NCBI GenBank assembly: GCA_002701365.1
Contig: NZUK01000002.1
Coordinates: 1-46,194, forward strand
DNA: 46,194 nucleotides
Reading direction: 5' to 3'
Origin: Flavobacteriales bacterium
GTDB lineage: Bacteria > Bacteroidota > Bacteroidia > Flavobacteriales > TMED113
The notes beneath the pieces are model-generated. The model searched no databases, was not told the DNA's origin, and saw only the letters and a list, made by a program, of their open reading frames with translations. The translations under genes were made by a program, and so were the position numbers. This document shows, piece after piece, positions 8,657-17,936 of this stretch (position 1 is its first letter; each line of letters opens with the position of its first letter).

Positions 8657-8744
8657 ATTTTAATCCATCTTAATTTTTATTTTTTTGCAAACTCCCCAAT
8701 AAAGATATCCATTTTTAATTAATGTATTTTGTACATTTAAGTTA

Positions 8745-9944
8745 ATGTATTTTAAAAGTATCCTTGGAAATAAAAATATAAAAAGCTTTCTATTAAAGGA
8801 GGTTGCGTTAAACCGGATTCCTCATGCTCAATTATTTACAGGAGCAAAAGGTAGCGGGAAACTAGCCATGGCATTAGCCTTCACAACATATTTGTTCTGT
8901 AAAAAAAGAACAAATAATGATTCTTGTGGAAAATGTGATAGTTGTGTAAAAATGTTCAAGCTAACTCATCCTGATTTGCATTTTGTATATCCAACCATTT
9001 CTCCTGCTAGTAAAAACACTAAAAAAATAATTTCGGAAAGTAAAAAAAGATTTCCAGAATTTCAAAACGCGCTGATTAACAACCCTTATCTCAGGCTTGA
9101 AAATTGGGAACAAGCAATGGGCGGTAAAAATAAAAAATCTGGTATTAGAAAAAGTGACACGCTGGTTATGTGTAAAATGGCGACACTTAAACCTTATGCC
9201 GGAATATTTAAAGTCTTTATTGTATGGTGTGCTGAAAAAATGAACGAAGAGGCAAGCAATGCTTTTCTTAAGAGCCTTGAGGAGCCCGGTCTTAATACAA
9301 TATTTATATTGATTTCTAATTATCCTGAAAAACTCATGCAAACAATTCAATCAAGACTGCAGGTTAAAAGTTTTAATTCAATAAGTTCTGATTTAATTAT
9401 TGATAATATGGTTGAAAAATATCCAGATTTAGATTTTAATTTTATCAAAGAATCTGTATTAACAGGTGAGAATAACTATAGTCTTATTATTGATAAATTA
9501 GATGGTAATCTAAATGATTCACATGCTTATAAACTTTTTGTTGAATGGATAAGGTTGTGTTTTTTGTCGATTAACGGAAAATCTAAATTCATAGATCCAG
9601 AAACAAATCAAAATAAAAGTGTTATTCCAGAGTTAATTAATTGGTGTGAAAAAATTGATAAATTAGAACGAGATTTACAAATTGATTTTCTTTTCAAGGC
9701 TTCAGATATTTTTCGACTAAGTTTTTTATTAAATTATCAGGAAAATGAATCTAAAACATCTATTTTAAATAGATTGAATTTTAATACTGCAAATTTTTCG
9801 AAGCACGTCCAGAATTACAACATCTTTGATATTTTCAAGTTATTAAATAACACTCTATATTATTTAAATAGGTATGCTCATTCAAAAATATTATTTTTAG
9901 ATTTATCGTTTTCTTTAGGAAAATTATTACATGACAAAAAATAA
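8745..9944 (+). CDS. holB: DNA polymerase III delta' subunit
   Basis: This 399-residue protein is a clamp-loader AAA+ subunit. It begins with FKSILGNKNIKSFLLKEVALNRIPHAQLF. A Walker A-like loop GAKGSGK (residues 33-39) follows, then a zinc-binding module with Cys52, Cys61, Cys64 and Cys67, the same spacing as in E. coli delta'. The sensor/SRC region reads NEEASNAFLKSLEEP and is followed by QSRLQ. The C-terminal part is divergent, as usual. It is divergent from pgk and 26 bases upstream of gldH. Confidence 0.93.
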   Translation: MYFKSILGNKNIKSFLLKEVALNRIPHAQLFTGAKGSGKLAMALAFTTYLFCKKRTNNDSCGKCDSCVKMFKLTHPDLHFVYPTISPASKNTKKIISESKKRFPEFQNALINNPYLRLENWEQAMGGKNKKSGIRKSDTLVMCKMATLKPYAGIFKVFIVWCAEKMNEEASNAFLKSLEEPGLNTIFILISNYPEKLMQTIQSRLQVKSFNSISSDLIIDNMVEKYPDLDFNFIKESVLTGENNYSLIIDKLDGNLNDSHAYKLFVEWIRLCFLSINGKSKFIDPETNQNKSVIPELINWCEKIDKLERDLQIDFLFKASDIFRLSFLLNYQENESKTSILNRLNFNTANFSKHVQNYNIFDIFKLLNNTLYYLNRYAHSKILFLDLSFSLGKLLHDKK

Positions 9945-9970
9945 CTCTCTATATTAAAAATTATTTTAAA

Positions 9971-10432
9971 ATGAACCCTATTTACTTTATTCAACTTAAT
10001 GTCTTGGTCGTTTTTTTCTTAGTCTTTTTTGGGTGTAACAATAATACTAATTATCTCCATGATTTTGACAAAAACAATTGGAACTTTAAAGATACCGTTG
10101 CCTTTAAATTTAATATCCCGGACTCATCTGAGACTAAACATATTACATTTTTTTTAAGAAATACTTTAGAATATCCTTATCAAAATATTTTCTTAATGAC
10201 AACGATATCACATAAAGGAAGCATTGTTCAAAATGATACAGCTGAATACATGATCGCTGATAAATTTGGAAAGTGGTTAGGACGTGGGTTTGGAGAGAAT
10301 CGGGACAATTATTTTATTTTTAATGAAAAAATGTCTTTTGAAAACTCTGGAGAATATGTAATCACAATAGGGCATGGGATGCGAAAAAACCCGCTAGTTG
10401 GAATAAATAAAATAGGTCTTAAAATTCAATAA
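9971..10432 (+). CDS. gldH: gliding motility lipoprotein GldH
   Basis: The 153-residue protein has a lipoprotein signal with lipobox VFFGC (Cys22) and matches GldH. Recognisable pieces are FFLRNTLEYPYQNIFL, DTAEYMIADKFGKWLGRGFG and the C-terminal SGEYVITIGHGMRKN with VGINKIGLKI. GldH is an outer-membrane or periplasmic lipoprotein required for gliding in Flavobacterium johnsoniae. Gld lipoproteins of this kind can also be kept in non-gliding members. Its single-base spacing to the penicillin-binding protein gene matches the gldH-PBP order I know from flavobacteria. Confidence 0.88.
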   Translation: MNPIYFIQLNVLVVFFLVFFGCNNNTNYLHDFDKNNWNFKDTVAFKFNIPDSSETKHITFFLRNTLEYPYQNIFLMTTISHKGSIVQNDTAEYMIADKFGKWLGRGFGENRDNYFIFNEKMSFENSGEYVITIGHGMRKNPLVGINKIGLKIQ

Positions 10433-10433
10433 T

Positions 10434-12677
10434 ATGAATGTTAAAAATAATCTTATTTTGACAAAAAAATTAGTTCTATATTTTTTACCCGTATTTTTTT
10501 TAAGCCCCATTTTCATAATTGTCGGATGTTTGTTTTTAGCTGGAAGTGGCGCATGGGGCCCTTTACCAGATTTTAAACAATTAGAAAACCCGGAAACTAA
10601 TTTAGCTACTGAAATTATTTCTTCGGACAAGAAAATTTTAGGTAGTTTTTTTTACGAAAATCGAACACATGTTAACTATGATGACTTGTCCGTTGATTTA
10701 ATAAATGCATTGGTTGCTACAGAAGATGAACGATTCTTTAGCCATTCGGGGATCGACTTTATTGCACTAGTAAGAGTTCTAAGAGGTGTTTTGACCGGAA
10801 ATAAGAATTTAGGAGGAGGTAGTACAATAACTCAACAATTAGCAAAAATGTTTTTTTCTAAAAGACCTTCCTCAAAATTAGATCGTATAAAACAAAAATT
10901 TAAAGAATGGATTATTGCTACTCGAATTGAGAGACAATACTCTAAGCAGGAAATAATTGCAATGTATTTAAACCGTTTTGACTTTTTAAATTTAGCTGTT
11001 GGAATAAAATCTGCTGCTAGTATTTATTTTAATACAACACCTCAAAATTTAACCATTGAACAATCCGCAACATTAATAGGCATGGCGAAAAACCCCTCCC
11101 TTTATAACCCGTTGAGAAGATTAGAAAAAACTACAACTAGACGAAATATTGTTTTAAATCAAATGGTCAAAAATAAATACTTGGACAACGATGTTAGAGA
11201 CTCTTTAGTCGCTATGCCAATTATTTTAAACTATAAAAAAGCCGATCACAATGAAGGTATTGCTACATATTTTCGAGAAAAACTAAGGGCATTTATGACA
11301 GACTGGGCGAAAAAATATGGTGAAAAAACGGGTGAAAAATATAATATATATAAAGATGGGTTGAAAATTTATACAACTATTGATTCTGAAATGCAAGAGT
11401 ATGCTGAAAGCTCTATGAAAGAGCACCTTAAAAATCTGCAAAATAAATTCTATAAACATTGGGAGGGGATTGAAAATGCTCCTTATGATACAAGTTGGCG
11501 AGTAGGCCAAATAGATACTTTAATATTATTGCCAGCAATTAAACGCTCTGAGCGCTATCGAAAAATTAAAAAAAATAAACTTTCCGATGAAAGATTACTT
11601 GAAATTTTTAATGACCCCGTTGAAATGAGTATCTTTTCATGGGATGGTTTAAGAGATACTGTAATTAGTCCTTTAGACTCTATAAAATACTATAATTATT
11701 TTCTGCACTCTGGCCTAGTTTCAATAGAGCCAGCAACTGGACATGTCAAGGCTTGGGTTGGAGGAATTAATCATGAGCAATTTAAATATGATCATGTTGC
11801 TGAAGGGAAGAGGCAGGTGGGATCGACCTTTAAGCCATTTGTATACGCAACCGCCATTGACCAATTTAAATACTCCCCATGTTTTAAGGTTCCTAATATT
11901 CAAGTAATATTTGAAAAAGAAAAGTGGGGTCTTGACGAGGATTACATTCCTGAAAATGCAAATAAAAAATATGGTGGAGAGTTTACACTAATTGAAGGAC
12001 TTGCAAAATCAAAAAATACTGTTTCAGCTTATTTAATGAGTCGAGTAAAGCCTCGAAAGGTTATTAATTTAGCTAGAAAAATGGGGTTAAGTAGTTATCT
12101 GCCCGCCGTTCCATCTTTATGTTTAGGAACAGCTGAAGTCTCTTTATTGGAAATGACTGGGGCATATGCTACATTTGCTAATGAGGGTATGCATATAACG
12201 CCTTCTTTTATACATCGTATTGAAGATAAAAATGGTGTAGTATTAGAAACTTTTTCAAATACTCCTGTAGAAGTGTTAAGTCAAGAAAAAAATTATATTA
12301 TGGTTAATTTGCTTGAGGGAGTAATTAATAGGGGCTCTGGTGCTCGATTAAGATGGAAATATGGCTTTAATAACCCTATTGCTGGTAAAACAGGTACAAC
12401 CCAAAATCACTCTGATGGCTGGTTTATTGCATTTGTACCTAACTTAGTAACTGGCGTTTGGACGGGAGCAGATAATAGATCTGTTAGATTTAGGGATTTA
12501 CATTTAGGGCAAGGGGCTGAAATGGCTTTACCAATATGGGGAGAATACATGCAAAAGATTTATAATAGCCCTCGATTAAATGTATCTAATGAGGCATTCC
12601 CTTTTCCAGAAAACGGAGTCTCTGTTACATTAAATTGCGATAAAGAAAAAGAATTTAATAATGATGATGAATTTTAA
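10434..12677 (+). CDS. mrcA: class A penicillin-binding protein (PBP1A)
   Basis: The 747-residue bifunctional enzyme polymerises and cross-links peptidoglycan. A single membrane anchor lies at residues 12-36. The glycosyltransferase-51 domain shows catalytic Glu97 in ATEDERFFSHSGID and GGGSTITQQLAKMFF. The transpeptidase domain has the three penicillin-binding motifs: Ser464 in GSTFKPF, Ser526-Lys-Asn in AKSKNTVSAY and Lys652-Thr-Gly in AGKTGTTQ. The long stretch between the two domains (about residues 340-425) is lysine-rich. It follows gldH by one base and probably shares its transcript. Confidence 0.97.
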   Translation: MNVKNNLILTKKLVLYFLPVFFLSPIFIIVGCLFLAGSGAWGPLPDFKQLENPETNLATEIISSDKKILGSFFYENRTHVNYDDLSVDLINALVATEDERFFSHSGIDFIALVRVLRGVLTGNKNLGGGSTITQQLAKMFFSKRPSSKLDRIKQKFKEWIIATRIERQYSKQEIIAMYLNRFDFLNLAVGIKSAASIYFNTTPQNLTIEQSATLIGMAKNPSLYNPLRRLEKTTTRRNIVLNQMVKNKYLDNDVRDSLVAMPIILNYKKADHNEGIATYFREKLRAFMTDWAKKYGEKTGEKYNIYKDGLKIYTTIDSEMQEYAESSMKEHLKNLQNKFYKHWEGIENAPYDTSWRVGQIDTLILLPAIKRSERYRKIKKNKLSDERLLEIFNDPVEMSIFSWDGLRDTVISPLDSIKYYNYFLHSGLVSIEPATGHVKAWVGGINHEQFKYDHVAEGKRQVGSTFKPFVYATAIDQFKYSPCFKVPNIQVIFEKEKWGLDEDYIPENANKKYGGEFTLIEGLAKSKNTVSAYLMSRVKPRKVINLARKMGLSSYLPAVPSLCLGTAEVSLLEMTGAYATFANEGMHITPSFIHRIEDKNGVVLETFSNTPVEVLSQEKNYIMVNLLEGVINRGSGARLRWKYGFNNPIAGKTGTTQNHSDGWFIAFVPNLVTGVWTGADNRSVRFRDLHLGQGAEMALPIWGEYMQKIYNSPRLNVSNEAFPFPENGVSVTLNCDKEKEFNNDDEF

Positions 12678-12679
12678 TT

Positions 12680-13369
12680 ATGAATAAAGTATTTAAAAAC
12701 GCTGATGAAGCAATTTTCGATGTTGAAAATAATAACACTATTATGTTGGGTGGGTTTGGTTTATGTGGCATTCCTGAAAATTTAATTTCTGCTTTAGTTA
12801 AAAAGGGCTCCAATGGTTTAACTTGTATATCAAATAATGCGGGAGTTGATGATTTTGGAATAGGCTTGTTGTTAAAAACTCGACAGGTAAAAAAAATGAT
12901 CTCATCATATGTTGGAGAAAATGCCGAATTTGAAAGACAATTATTAAGCGGGGAATTAGCCGTAGACTTAATCCCTCAGGGCACATTGGCAGAAAGATGT
13001 CGTGCTGCCGGCGCAGGGATACCTGCTTTCTATACTCCTGCAGGAGTTGGGACAGAAATAGCTGAAAATAAAGAAGTTAAAATTTTTAACAATCAAGAAT
13101 ACTTGCTAGAATATGCTTTTGAATCAGACTTTGCATTTGTAAAGGCTTGGAAAGGTGATCATTTGGGAAATTTAATCTACCGAGGAACTGCACGAAACTT
13201 TAACCCAATGATGGCTGCGGCGGGAAAAATAACAATTGTAGAAGTTGAAGAATTAGTGCCAACAGGAACCTTAGATCCAAATCACATTCATACCCCAAGC
13301 GTATATGTGGATAGAATATTTGAGGGAAAAAACTATGAAAAACGGATTGAAAAAATGACAATACAATAA
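12680..13369 (+). CDS. scoA: succinyl-CoA:3-ketoacid CoA-transferase subunit A
   Basis: This 229-residue subunit works with the next gene to move CoA from succinyl-CoA to acetoacetate, letting ketone bodies and some amino acid skeletons enter central metabolism. Family motifs are IMLGGFGLCGIPENLI near the N-terminus (CoA-transferase signature 1), TCISNNAGVDDFG, and the segment GAGIPAFYTPAGVGTE. It starts 2 bases after the PBP gene stop and is followed 9 bases later by scoB. Confidence 0.96.
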   Translation: MNKVFKNADEAIFDVENNNTIMLGGFGLCGIPENLISALVKKGSNGLTCISNNAGVDDFGIGLLLKTRQVKKMISSYVGENAEFERQLLSGELAVDLIPQGTLAERCRAAGAGIPAFYTPAGVGTEIAENKEVKIFNNQEYLLEYAFESDFAFVKAWKGDHLGNLIYRGTARNFNPMMAAAGKITIVEVEELVPTGTLDPNHIHTPSVYVDRIFEGKNYEKRIEKMTIQ

Positions 13370-13378
13370 ATTTATACT

Positions 13379-14035
13379 ATGGCATTAACAAAATTTGAAA
13401 TTGCACAAAGAATTGCTAAAGAATTAAAAAATGGATACTATGTAAACCTAGGGATTGGTATTCCAACATTAATTTCTAATTATATACCTAATGACATCTC
13501 TGTAATTATGCAATCTGAAAATGGTTTATTGGGGATGGGGCCTTTTCCTAAAAAGGAAAATGTAGACGCTGACTTAATTAATGCCGGGAAAGAGACCATC
13601 ACCACTTTAGATGGATCTTCTTTGTTTGATTCTGCTGAAAGTTTTGCAATGATTCGTAGAGGACGTGTTAATTTAACTGTTTTAGGCGCAATGGAAGTTT
13701 CCCAAAATGGTGATATTTCAAATTGGAAAATTCCGGGAAAAATGGTGAAAGGAATGGGTGGAGCTATGGATCTTGTAGCTTCGGCAAAAAACATAATCGT
13801 TGCTATGATGCACACTAATAAACAGGGTGAATCTAAATTGCTTTCAAATTGTACTCTGCCAATTACTGGAATAAAGTGTGTAAAAAAAGTTGTAACTAAT
13901 TTAGCTGTAATTGATGTTGTCAATAGTCAGTTTGTACTAAAGGAGCGTGCGCCAGGAGTAACCACACAAGAAATTGTAAGTGCAACTGAAGGAGATCTTT
14001 TAGTTCCTGAATTTGTCCCTGAAATGAATTTCTGA
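13379..14035 (+). CDS. scoB: succinyl-CoA:3-ketoacid CoA-transferase subunit B
   Basis: The 218-residue beta subunit carries the catalytic glutamate, Glu47 in MQSENGLLGMGP, which forms the covalent enzyme-CoA intermediate. Other family segments are YVNLGIGIPTLISNYIP, SAESFAMIRRGRVNLTVLGAMEVS and the C-terminal APGVTTQEIVSATEG. It is adjacent to scoA, and xth starts 3 bases after its stop, so all three may be on one transcript. Confidence 0.96.
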   Translation: MALTKFEIAQRIAKELKNGYYVNLGIGIPTLISNYIPNDISVIMQSENGLLGMGPFPKKENVDADLINAGKETITTLDGSSLFDSAESFAMIRRGRVNLTVLGAMEVSQNGDISNWKIPGKMVKGMGGAMDLVASAKNIIVAMMHTNKQGESKLLSNCTLPITGIKCVKKVVTNLAVIDVVNSQFVLKERAPGVTTQEIVSATEGDLLVPEFVPEMNF

Positions 14036-14038
14036 TAT

Positions 14039-14797
14039 ATGAAAATTATTTCCTATAATATAAATGGTATTCGTGCAGCTATGCGAAAAGGATTAATTAA
14101 TTGGCTAAAATCATATAGTCCGGATGTAGTCTGTTTTCAGGAAATTAAAGCCAATCATGACCAGTTTGATGTATCTGAGTTTGAACAATTGGGTTATAAT
14201 TGCTACTGGCACTCTGCACAAAAAAAGGGTTATAGCGGTGTTGCAATACTATCTAAAATTAAGCCCAATAATATTATTTATGGCTGTGGCGTTGAAAAAT
14301 TTGATTGTGAAGGAAGAGTTATAACTGCAGAATTTAATAACATTAGTGTTTTGTCTTGCTACTTTCCTTCCGGTACAAGTGGCCAAGAACGACAAGCTTT
14401 TAAAATAGAATTTTTAAATTTCTTTTATAAATTTATTGAAGCACAAAAAAACACTAGACATTTGCTGGTTTGTGGAGATTATAATATCTGTCACAAAGCT
14501 ATTGATATACATAATCCTATTAGAAATAAAAACACGTCTGGATTTCTTCCGGAGGAAAGAAATTGGATCACCAATTTTTTAAATTTAGGATTTGTCGACA
14601 CTTTCCGAATATTAAACCCTCAGCCACATTATTATTCTTGGTGGAGCTATCGTGCACAATCAAGAAAAAACAACAAAGGTTGGAGAATTGACTATCATAT
14701 GTTAAGCGAAGATATAAAACAAAATATTAAAAAAGCTGATATATTAAGCGAAGTCTACCACTCTGATCATTGTCCGATTTTATTAGAGATATATTAA
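14039..14797 (+). CDS. xth: exodeoxyribonuclease III / AP endonuclease
   Basis: The 252-residue enzyme belongs to the exonuclease-endonuclease-phosphatase family and cleaves DNA at abasic sites in base excision repair. Visible active-site parts are Asn7 in YNINGIRAA, Glu35 in CFQEIKA, Asp and Asn in CGDYNICH, and the terminal SDHCPI with its Asp-His pair. Length is typical. Its stop shares a TTAA with the convergent collagen-like gene. Confidence 0.95.
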   Translation: MKIISYNINGIRAAMRKGLINWLKSYSPDVVCFQEIKANHDQFDVSEFEQLGYNCYWHSAQKKGYSGVAILSKIKPNNIIYGCGVEKFDCEGRVITAEFNNISVLSCYFPSGTSGQERQAFKIEFLNFFYKFIEAQKNTRHLLVCGDYNICHKAIDIHNPIRNKNTSGFLPEERNWITNFLNLGFVDTFRILNPQPHYYSWWSYRAQSRKNNKGWRIDYHMLSEDIKQNIKKADILSEVYHSDHCPILLEIY

Positions 14798-15813
14798 GGA
14801 CATGGAACTTCTTCCCCCAGGCTTAGAACCATAGATAAATTAAAACTCAACTGAACAGCATAACATGTTCCTGTTCCGTCGTCAATAGTTAAATTGTTCA
14901 AATTAAAGTGAGTAGGAGTCTCTCCTTGTTCACCAACTAAATTATTTAAAAAATCTTGTTCTGATCCGGTGTTTCCTTCGTTTAGCCAAATTTCATATGC
15001 GCTCATGCCAGTCATCCCTGTTTGTCCGGGAGGTCCTTGCTGTAAAAAGGTGAAAAAATCATTGATGGTTCCTGGATTGCCATCAAGGTCTCCGTCACTT
15101 GAATTATTACCCTGATTTAACCAAAACTGATACGTATTTTGACCTAGCATAAATTCATCTATCGTACCCCCTTCATTGTCTGGTATTCCATCTGCATTGC
15201 TATCAATTGTTAACCAAACTTCATATGCGCTCATGCCGGGAGCACCATCTTCCCCGTCTTCCCCGTCTTCCCCGTCTTCCCCGGGTATGCCTTGTATCCC
15301 CGATGGGCCTGTGTTTCCTTGAGGACCCATAGGGCCTGTGGGACCTGAAGGACCCATTTCACCTGGCAAGCCTTGCGGGCCTGGATTTCCCGGATTTTCA
15401 CTAGACTCGGCAAATAATGCATATGGGACACTTCTAAGCTGCGTTGACCCAATAATTAAGTAGTCAGTTTCTGAATTTGATGATGATGTTTCTGCAATTC
15501 CTATAGTCAAAAAGTGAGTATGATTACCCCAATCTATATCTGAAAAACTAGATGTCGGTGTTGGTTGTCCTCCGCCAATAGCTAAATTTACAAGACCTAT
15601 GGCGTTCGTTGTAACAGAAAAATGTTCTTCCCTGTAAACTGGAAAATTATCAGGGCTATCGGCAGATATACTTGCTGAAATATTAATTGTTTCATTAACT
15701 CGGGGTTGCCAGTTAGCGTCTCTTATGACTGTCTGGTAAGAAAATGTGTGTGGAGCCTGTGCTTCACAAAGTAATGTTAAGAACATTAAACAAACGCTAA
15801 ATATATTTTTCAT
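14794..15813 (-). CDS. secreted collagen-like surface protein
   Basis: The 339-residue protein has a signal peptide ending near LLCEAQA. Residues ~20-135 form the N-terminal beta domain common in Bacteroidota surface proteins (FSYQTVIRDANWQPRVNETI ... STQLRSVPYALFAES). A collagen-like Gly-X-Y stretch follows (about 140-193), then three related units starting SAYEVWL, NTYQFWL and SAYEIWL. The last of these, GNTGSEQDFLNNLVG, resembles repeats in phage-tail-like and bacterial adhesin proteins. A surface fibre or adhesin role is inferred; no enzymatic motif is seen. It starts 1 base after the stop of the T9SS protein gene upstream. Confidence 0.8.
   Translation of the reverse strand: MKNIFSVCLMFLTLLCEAQAPHTFSYQTVIRDANWQPRVNETINISASISADSPDNFPVYREEHFSVTTNAIGLVNLAIGGGQPTPTSSFSDIDWGNHTHFLTIGIAETSSSNSETDYLIIGSTQLRSVPYALFAESSENPGNPGPQGLPGEMGPSGPTGPMGPQGNTGPSGIQGIPGEDGEDGEDGEDGAPGMSAYEVWLTIDSNADGIPDNEGGTIDEFMLGQNTYQFWLNQGNNSSDGDLDGNPGTINDFFTFLQQGPPGQTGMTGMSAYEIWLNEGNTGSEQDFLNNLVGEQGETPTHFNLNNLTIDDGTGTCYAVQLSFNLSMVLSLGEEVPCP
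15251..15286 (-). repeat. 9-bp tandem repeat coding Gly-Glu-Asp
   Basis: Three perfect copies of the 9-base unit tccccgtct (15251-15277) are flanked by two degenerate ones. On the minus strand they encode the Gly-Glu-Asp triplets of the collagen-like region. In-frame slippage would lengthen or shorten the Gly-X-Y rod without breaking the frame. Confidence 0.85.
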
Positions 15814-15814
15814 A

Positions 15815-16309
15815 TTAATTGAGTTTTTGTATTTGATAAACTTGTTTTTGATTGTTAGTTATTAAAATCTCTAAAAAATAAACCCCTGATGTTAAGTTTT
15901 TTAAGTCAAGAGAGTAATTATTATTGATTTTTATATTAACCTGACTATAAACAACACTCCCCTTTATATCTTTTAGATTTATATCTACATCATTATTTAA
16001 ATCACTATTAATGTATAAAATATCCGGACTGGGATTGGGATAAATCATTATTTTATAATTGTCTATAGCTGGAATCAATGTTGTTATTTGGTAATTGCTT
16101 TCTTGGTGAAAGCCTTGCGTGAGAATAATATCTTGTGGTGTATGTGTATCTATTGCTATTTCTCCAACAGAAAAACATAAATTATAATTATCCGTGATCC
16201 ATTCGCCACCTGAGTTAGAAATTAAAAACGGGCTATTAATAATATCTGTTTGCGCACAAATCATTTGCGAAAAAATTAAAACTATAGTTAATACCCTCAT
16301 AAAAATCAT
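15815..16309 (-). CDS. small T9SS-sorted secreted protein
   Basis: The 164-residue protein has a signal peptide (ending near MICAQ), a short domain with the pattern GGEWITDNYNLCFSVGEIAI ... LTQGFHQES, and a type A T9SS sorting domain from about residue 90 (IMIYPNPSPDILYI ... LTSGVYFLEI). Proteins of this pattern often stand beside collagen-like surface proteins in Bacteroidota, as here. Their function is not known to me. The ATG at 16309 overlaps the upstream TGA stop as ATGA, which supports this start and suggests translational coupling. Confidence 0.82.
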   Translation of the reverse strand: MIFMRVLTIVLIFSQMICAQTDIINSPFLISNSGGEWITDNYNLCFSVGEIAIDTHTPQDIILTQGFHQESNYQITTLIPAIDNYKIMIYPNPSPDILYINSDLNNDVDINLKDIKGSVVYSQVNIKINNNYSLDLKNLTSGVYFLEILITNNQKQVYQIQKLN

Positions 16310-17925
16310 TCCTTAATAAAACTCTTTGTCAACAATCCGGCCTCTGATTGTATATTAACAAAATATGTGCCTGGTGACAACGAAGAAATATCTAATTTAA
16401 CACTATTTGCTTCTGATTGAAAATTTTCATTCAAAATTATATCAATAATCCTTCCTTTACTATCATATAATTTTACATTTAAATTATTTTGATCTTTATG
16501 GGCATAGCTTATCTCTATTTGATCCTGTGCAGGATTTGGGAATATGTCAAAAAGCGGGTTTGTGTTCTCTAAAATGCTGGTTGTTTGCTCAATCCCTAAA
16601 TAAATGTTTTCATCCCCCTCTTGATAAGGTACATAGTAAATAGGGCAAAAAAACATTTCATCCGTTGTCAACTCCCCCCATCCCATATTAAAATCATTAG
16701 TATTGTCATATGTTGCAATAGCTTCAATTCGTGAGCCCGCTGGAATATGCTGCATGTATTCTGGGTAATAAAAGCCCTGCCAATCAAAATCCCAATTTGG
16801 TATTTTAATAATAGGCAGCGTCTCTCCGACTGGAGTTTCAGCATAAACTTCCCAAGATTTTCCCATTAAGTGAGAGTGAGGCAAAATTCCTAAAAGACTC
16901 CAATCTTCTGGTACTTCACAGTTCTGCTCCCCATAAAAACCTGTTGGTTGTCCAAATTGATAAATTTCTCCCGGACCATATAAGTCCGCAAATGACCCTG
17001 AGAAATTTAAACACGCCTCGATCTGTGTCTCCGTATTTGCCGGAATTTCTATATCTAATCTAAGCCACATTTTCATTTGAACTTCTCTCTCAACTTCAGA
17101 CGCTGGTTTTGTGAAAATATTTATTGATGACCTGTCCCATTCATTCACAGACGATGGGGCATAATGAATCTGACACAATAGGTCCGCGCCAGCTGGTATT
17201 TTCATGCCCAATTCACCATTCCAAACCACAGGATTCATTCCAGGAGCATACCCTCCTAAAAAAACATAATCATTTGGGCTTACACCCTCAAGATTAAAAC
17301 CTCCAAAAGCTTCATAGCCCAAAACGTCTGGTGATTCTGCATCTTGCTGCGCTCCAGTTCCCGTAACGTCTACCATCATAAGAGCATGGTGAACAGCCTC
17401 TCTGTTGTCAGGTCTAAATTCAATTGCCTTAATATAAGTGTCCTCTGTAAATCCCGTGGGAAATACAAATACTCTATAATCATCCTGGTTATTGCCTTCA
17501 ATAAAATACTCTTCTTCTAGTTGAAAAACAAAGTCCGGCTCTCCTATTGCAGAACCCTCTGTAAAAATAGGCATTTCCGATTCTAATTCTGGATCTCCCT
17601 CTGGAAGACCTTGTGAAACCCATTCGCCTATTAAGTTCTTTTCATTTTCTGTTAAAAACCTCTCGTCAAGCATGGAGTGAGAAGTATAGCCTGGATCTGG
17701 TGGCCATGGTGGCATGTAGTCATTTTGTGTAACATACTCTATCATCGAGCCCAAAGATGCAACCTCTTCATAAGATGTGAAGCTCATGGGGCCTGACTCG
17801 CCTAAACGATGACAAGATGTGCATTTGTTATATATAATTGGTGATATATCTTTTGTAAAAGTGACTTCGTTAGACTGACTAAAAACATAGCCACTTATTA
17901 AAATTAAAAAAATAAAAAATCTCAT
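16306..17925 (-). CDS. haem c / copper type II monooxygenase-like protein, T9SS-sorted
   Basis: This 539-residue exported protein has a signal peptide (to about residue 16), a c-type haem site CTSCH (Cys35, Cys38, His39) in a cytochrome-like N-terminal domain, and a core resembling copper type II ascorbate-dependent monooxygenases. Candidate copper ligands are His179-His180 and His254 (CuA-like) and His350-x-His352 plus Met424 in TTDEMFF (CuB-like), matching the peptidylglycine monooxygenase pattern. A type A T9SS sorting domain (FPNPAQDQIEI to SPGTYFVNI) occupies residues 460-539. The substrate is unknown. The gene before it encodes a thioredoxin-fold lipoprotein. Confidence 0.82.
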   Translation of the reverse strand: MRFFIFLILISGYVFSQSNEVTFTKDISPIIYNKCTSCHRLGESGPMSFTSYEEVASLGSMIEYVTQNDYMPPWPPDPGYTSHSMLDERFLTENEKNLIGEWVSQGLPEGDPELESEMPIFTEGSAIGEPDFVFQLEEEYFIEGNNQDDYRVFVFPTGFTEDTYIKAIEFRPDNREAVHHALMMVDVTGTGAQQDAESPDVLGYEAFGGFNLEGVSPNDYVFLGGYAPGMNPVVWNGELGMKIPAGADLLCQIHYAPSSVNEWDRSSINIFTKPASEVEREVQMKMWLRLDIEIPANTETQIEACLNFSGSFADLYGPGEIYQFGQPTGFYGEQNCEVPEDWSLLGILPHSHLMGKSWEVYAETPVGETLPIIKIPNWDFDWQGFYYPEYMQHIPAGSRIEAIATYDNTNDFNMGWGELTTDEMFFCPIYYVPYQEGDENIYLGIEQTTSILENTNPLFDIFPNPAQDQIEISYAHKDQNNLNVKLYDSKGRIIDIILNENFQSEANSVKLDISSLSPGTYFVNIQSEAGLLTKSFIKE

Positions 17926-17936
17926 AATATTGTTCT

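Noticed and set aside
15231-15452. An open frame in another phase of the collagen-like region.
   Set aside because: It is a shadow produced by GC-rich Gly-X-Y codons; the main frame has a signal peptide and known domains.
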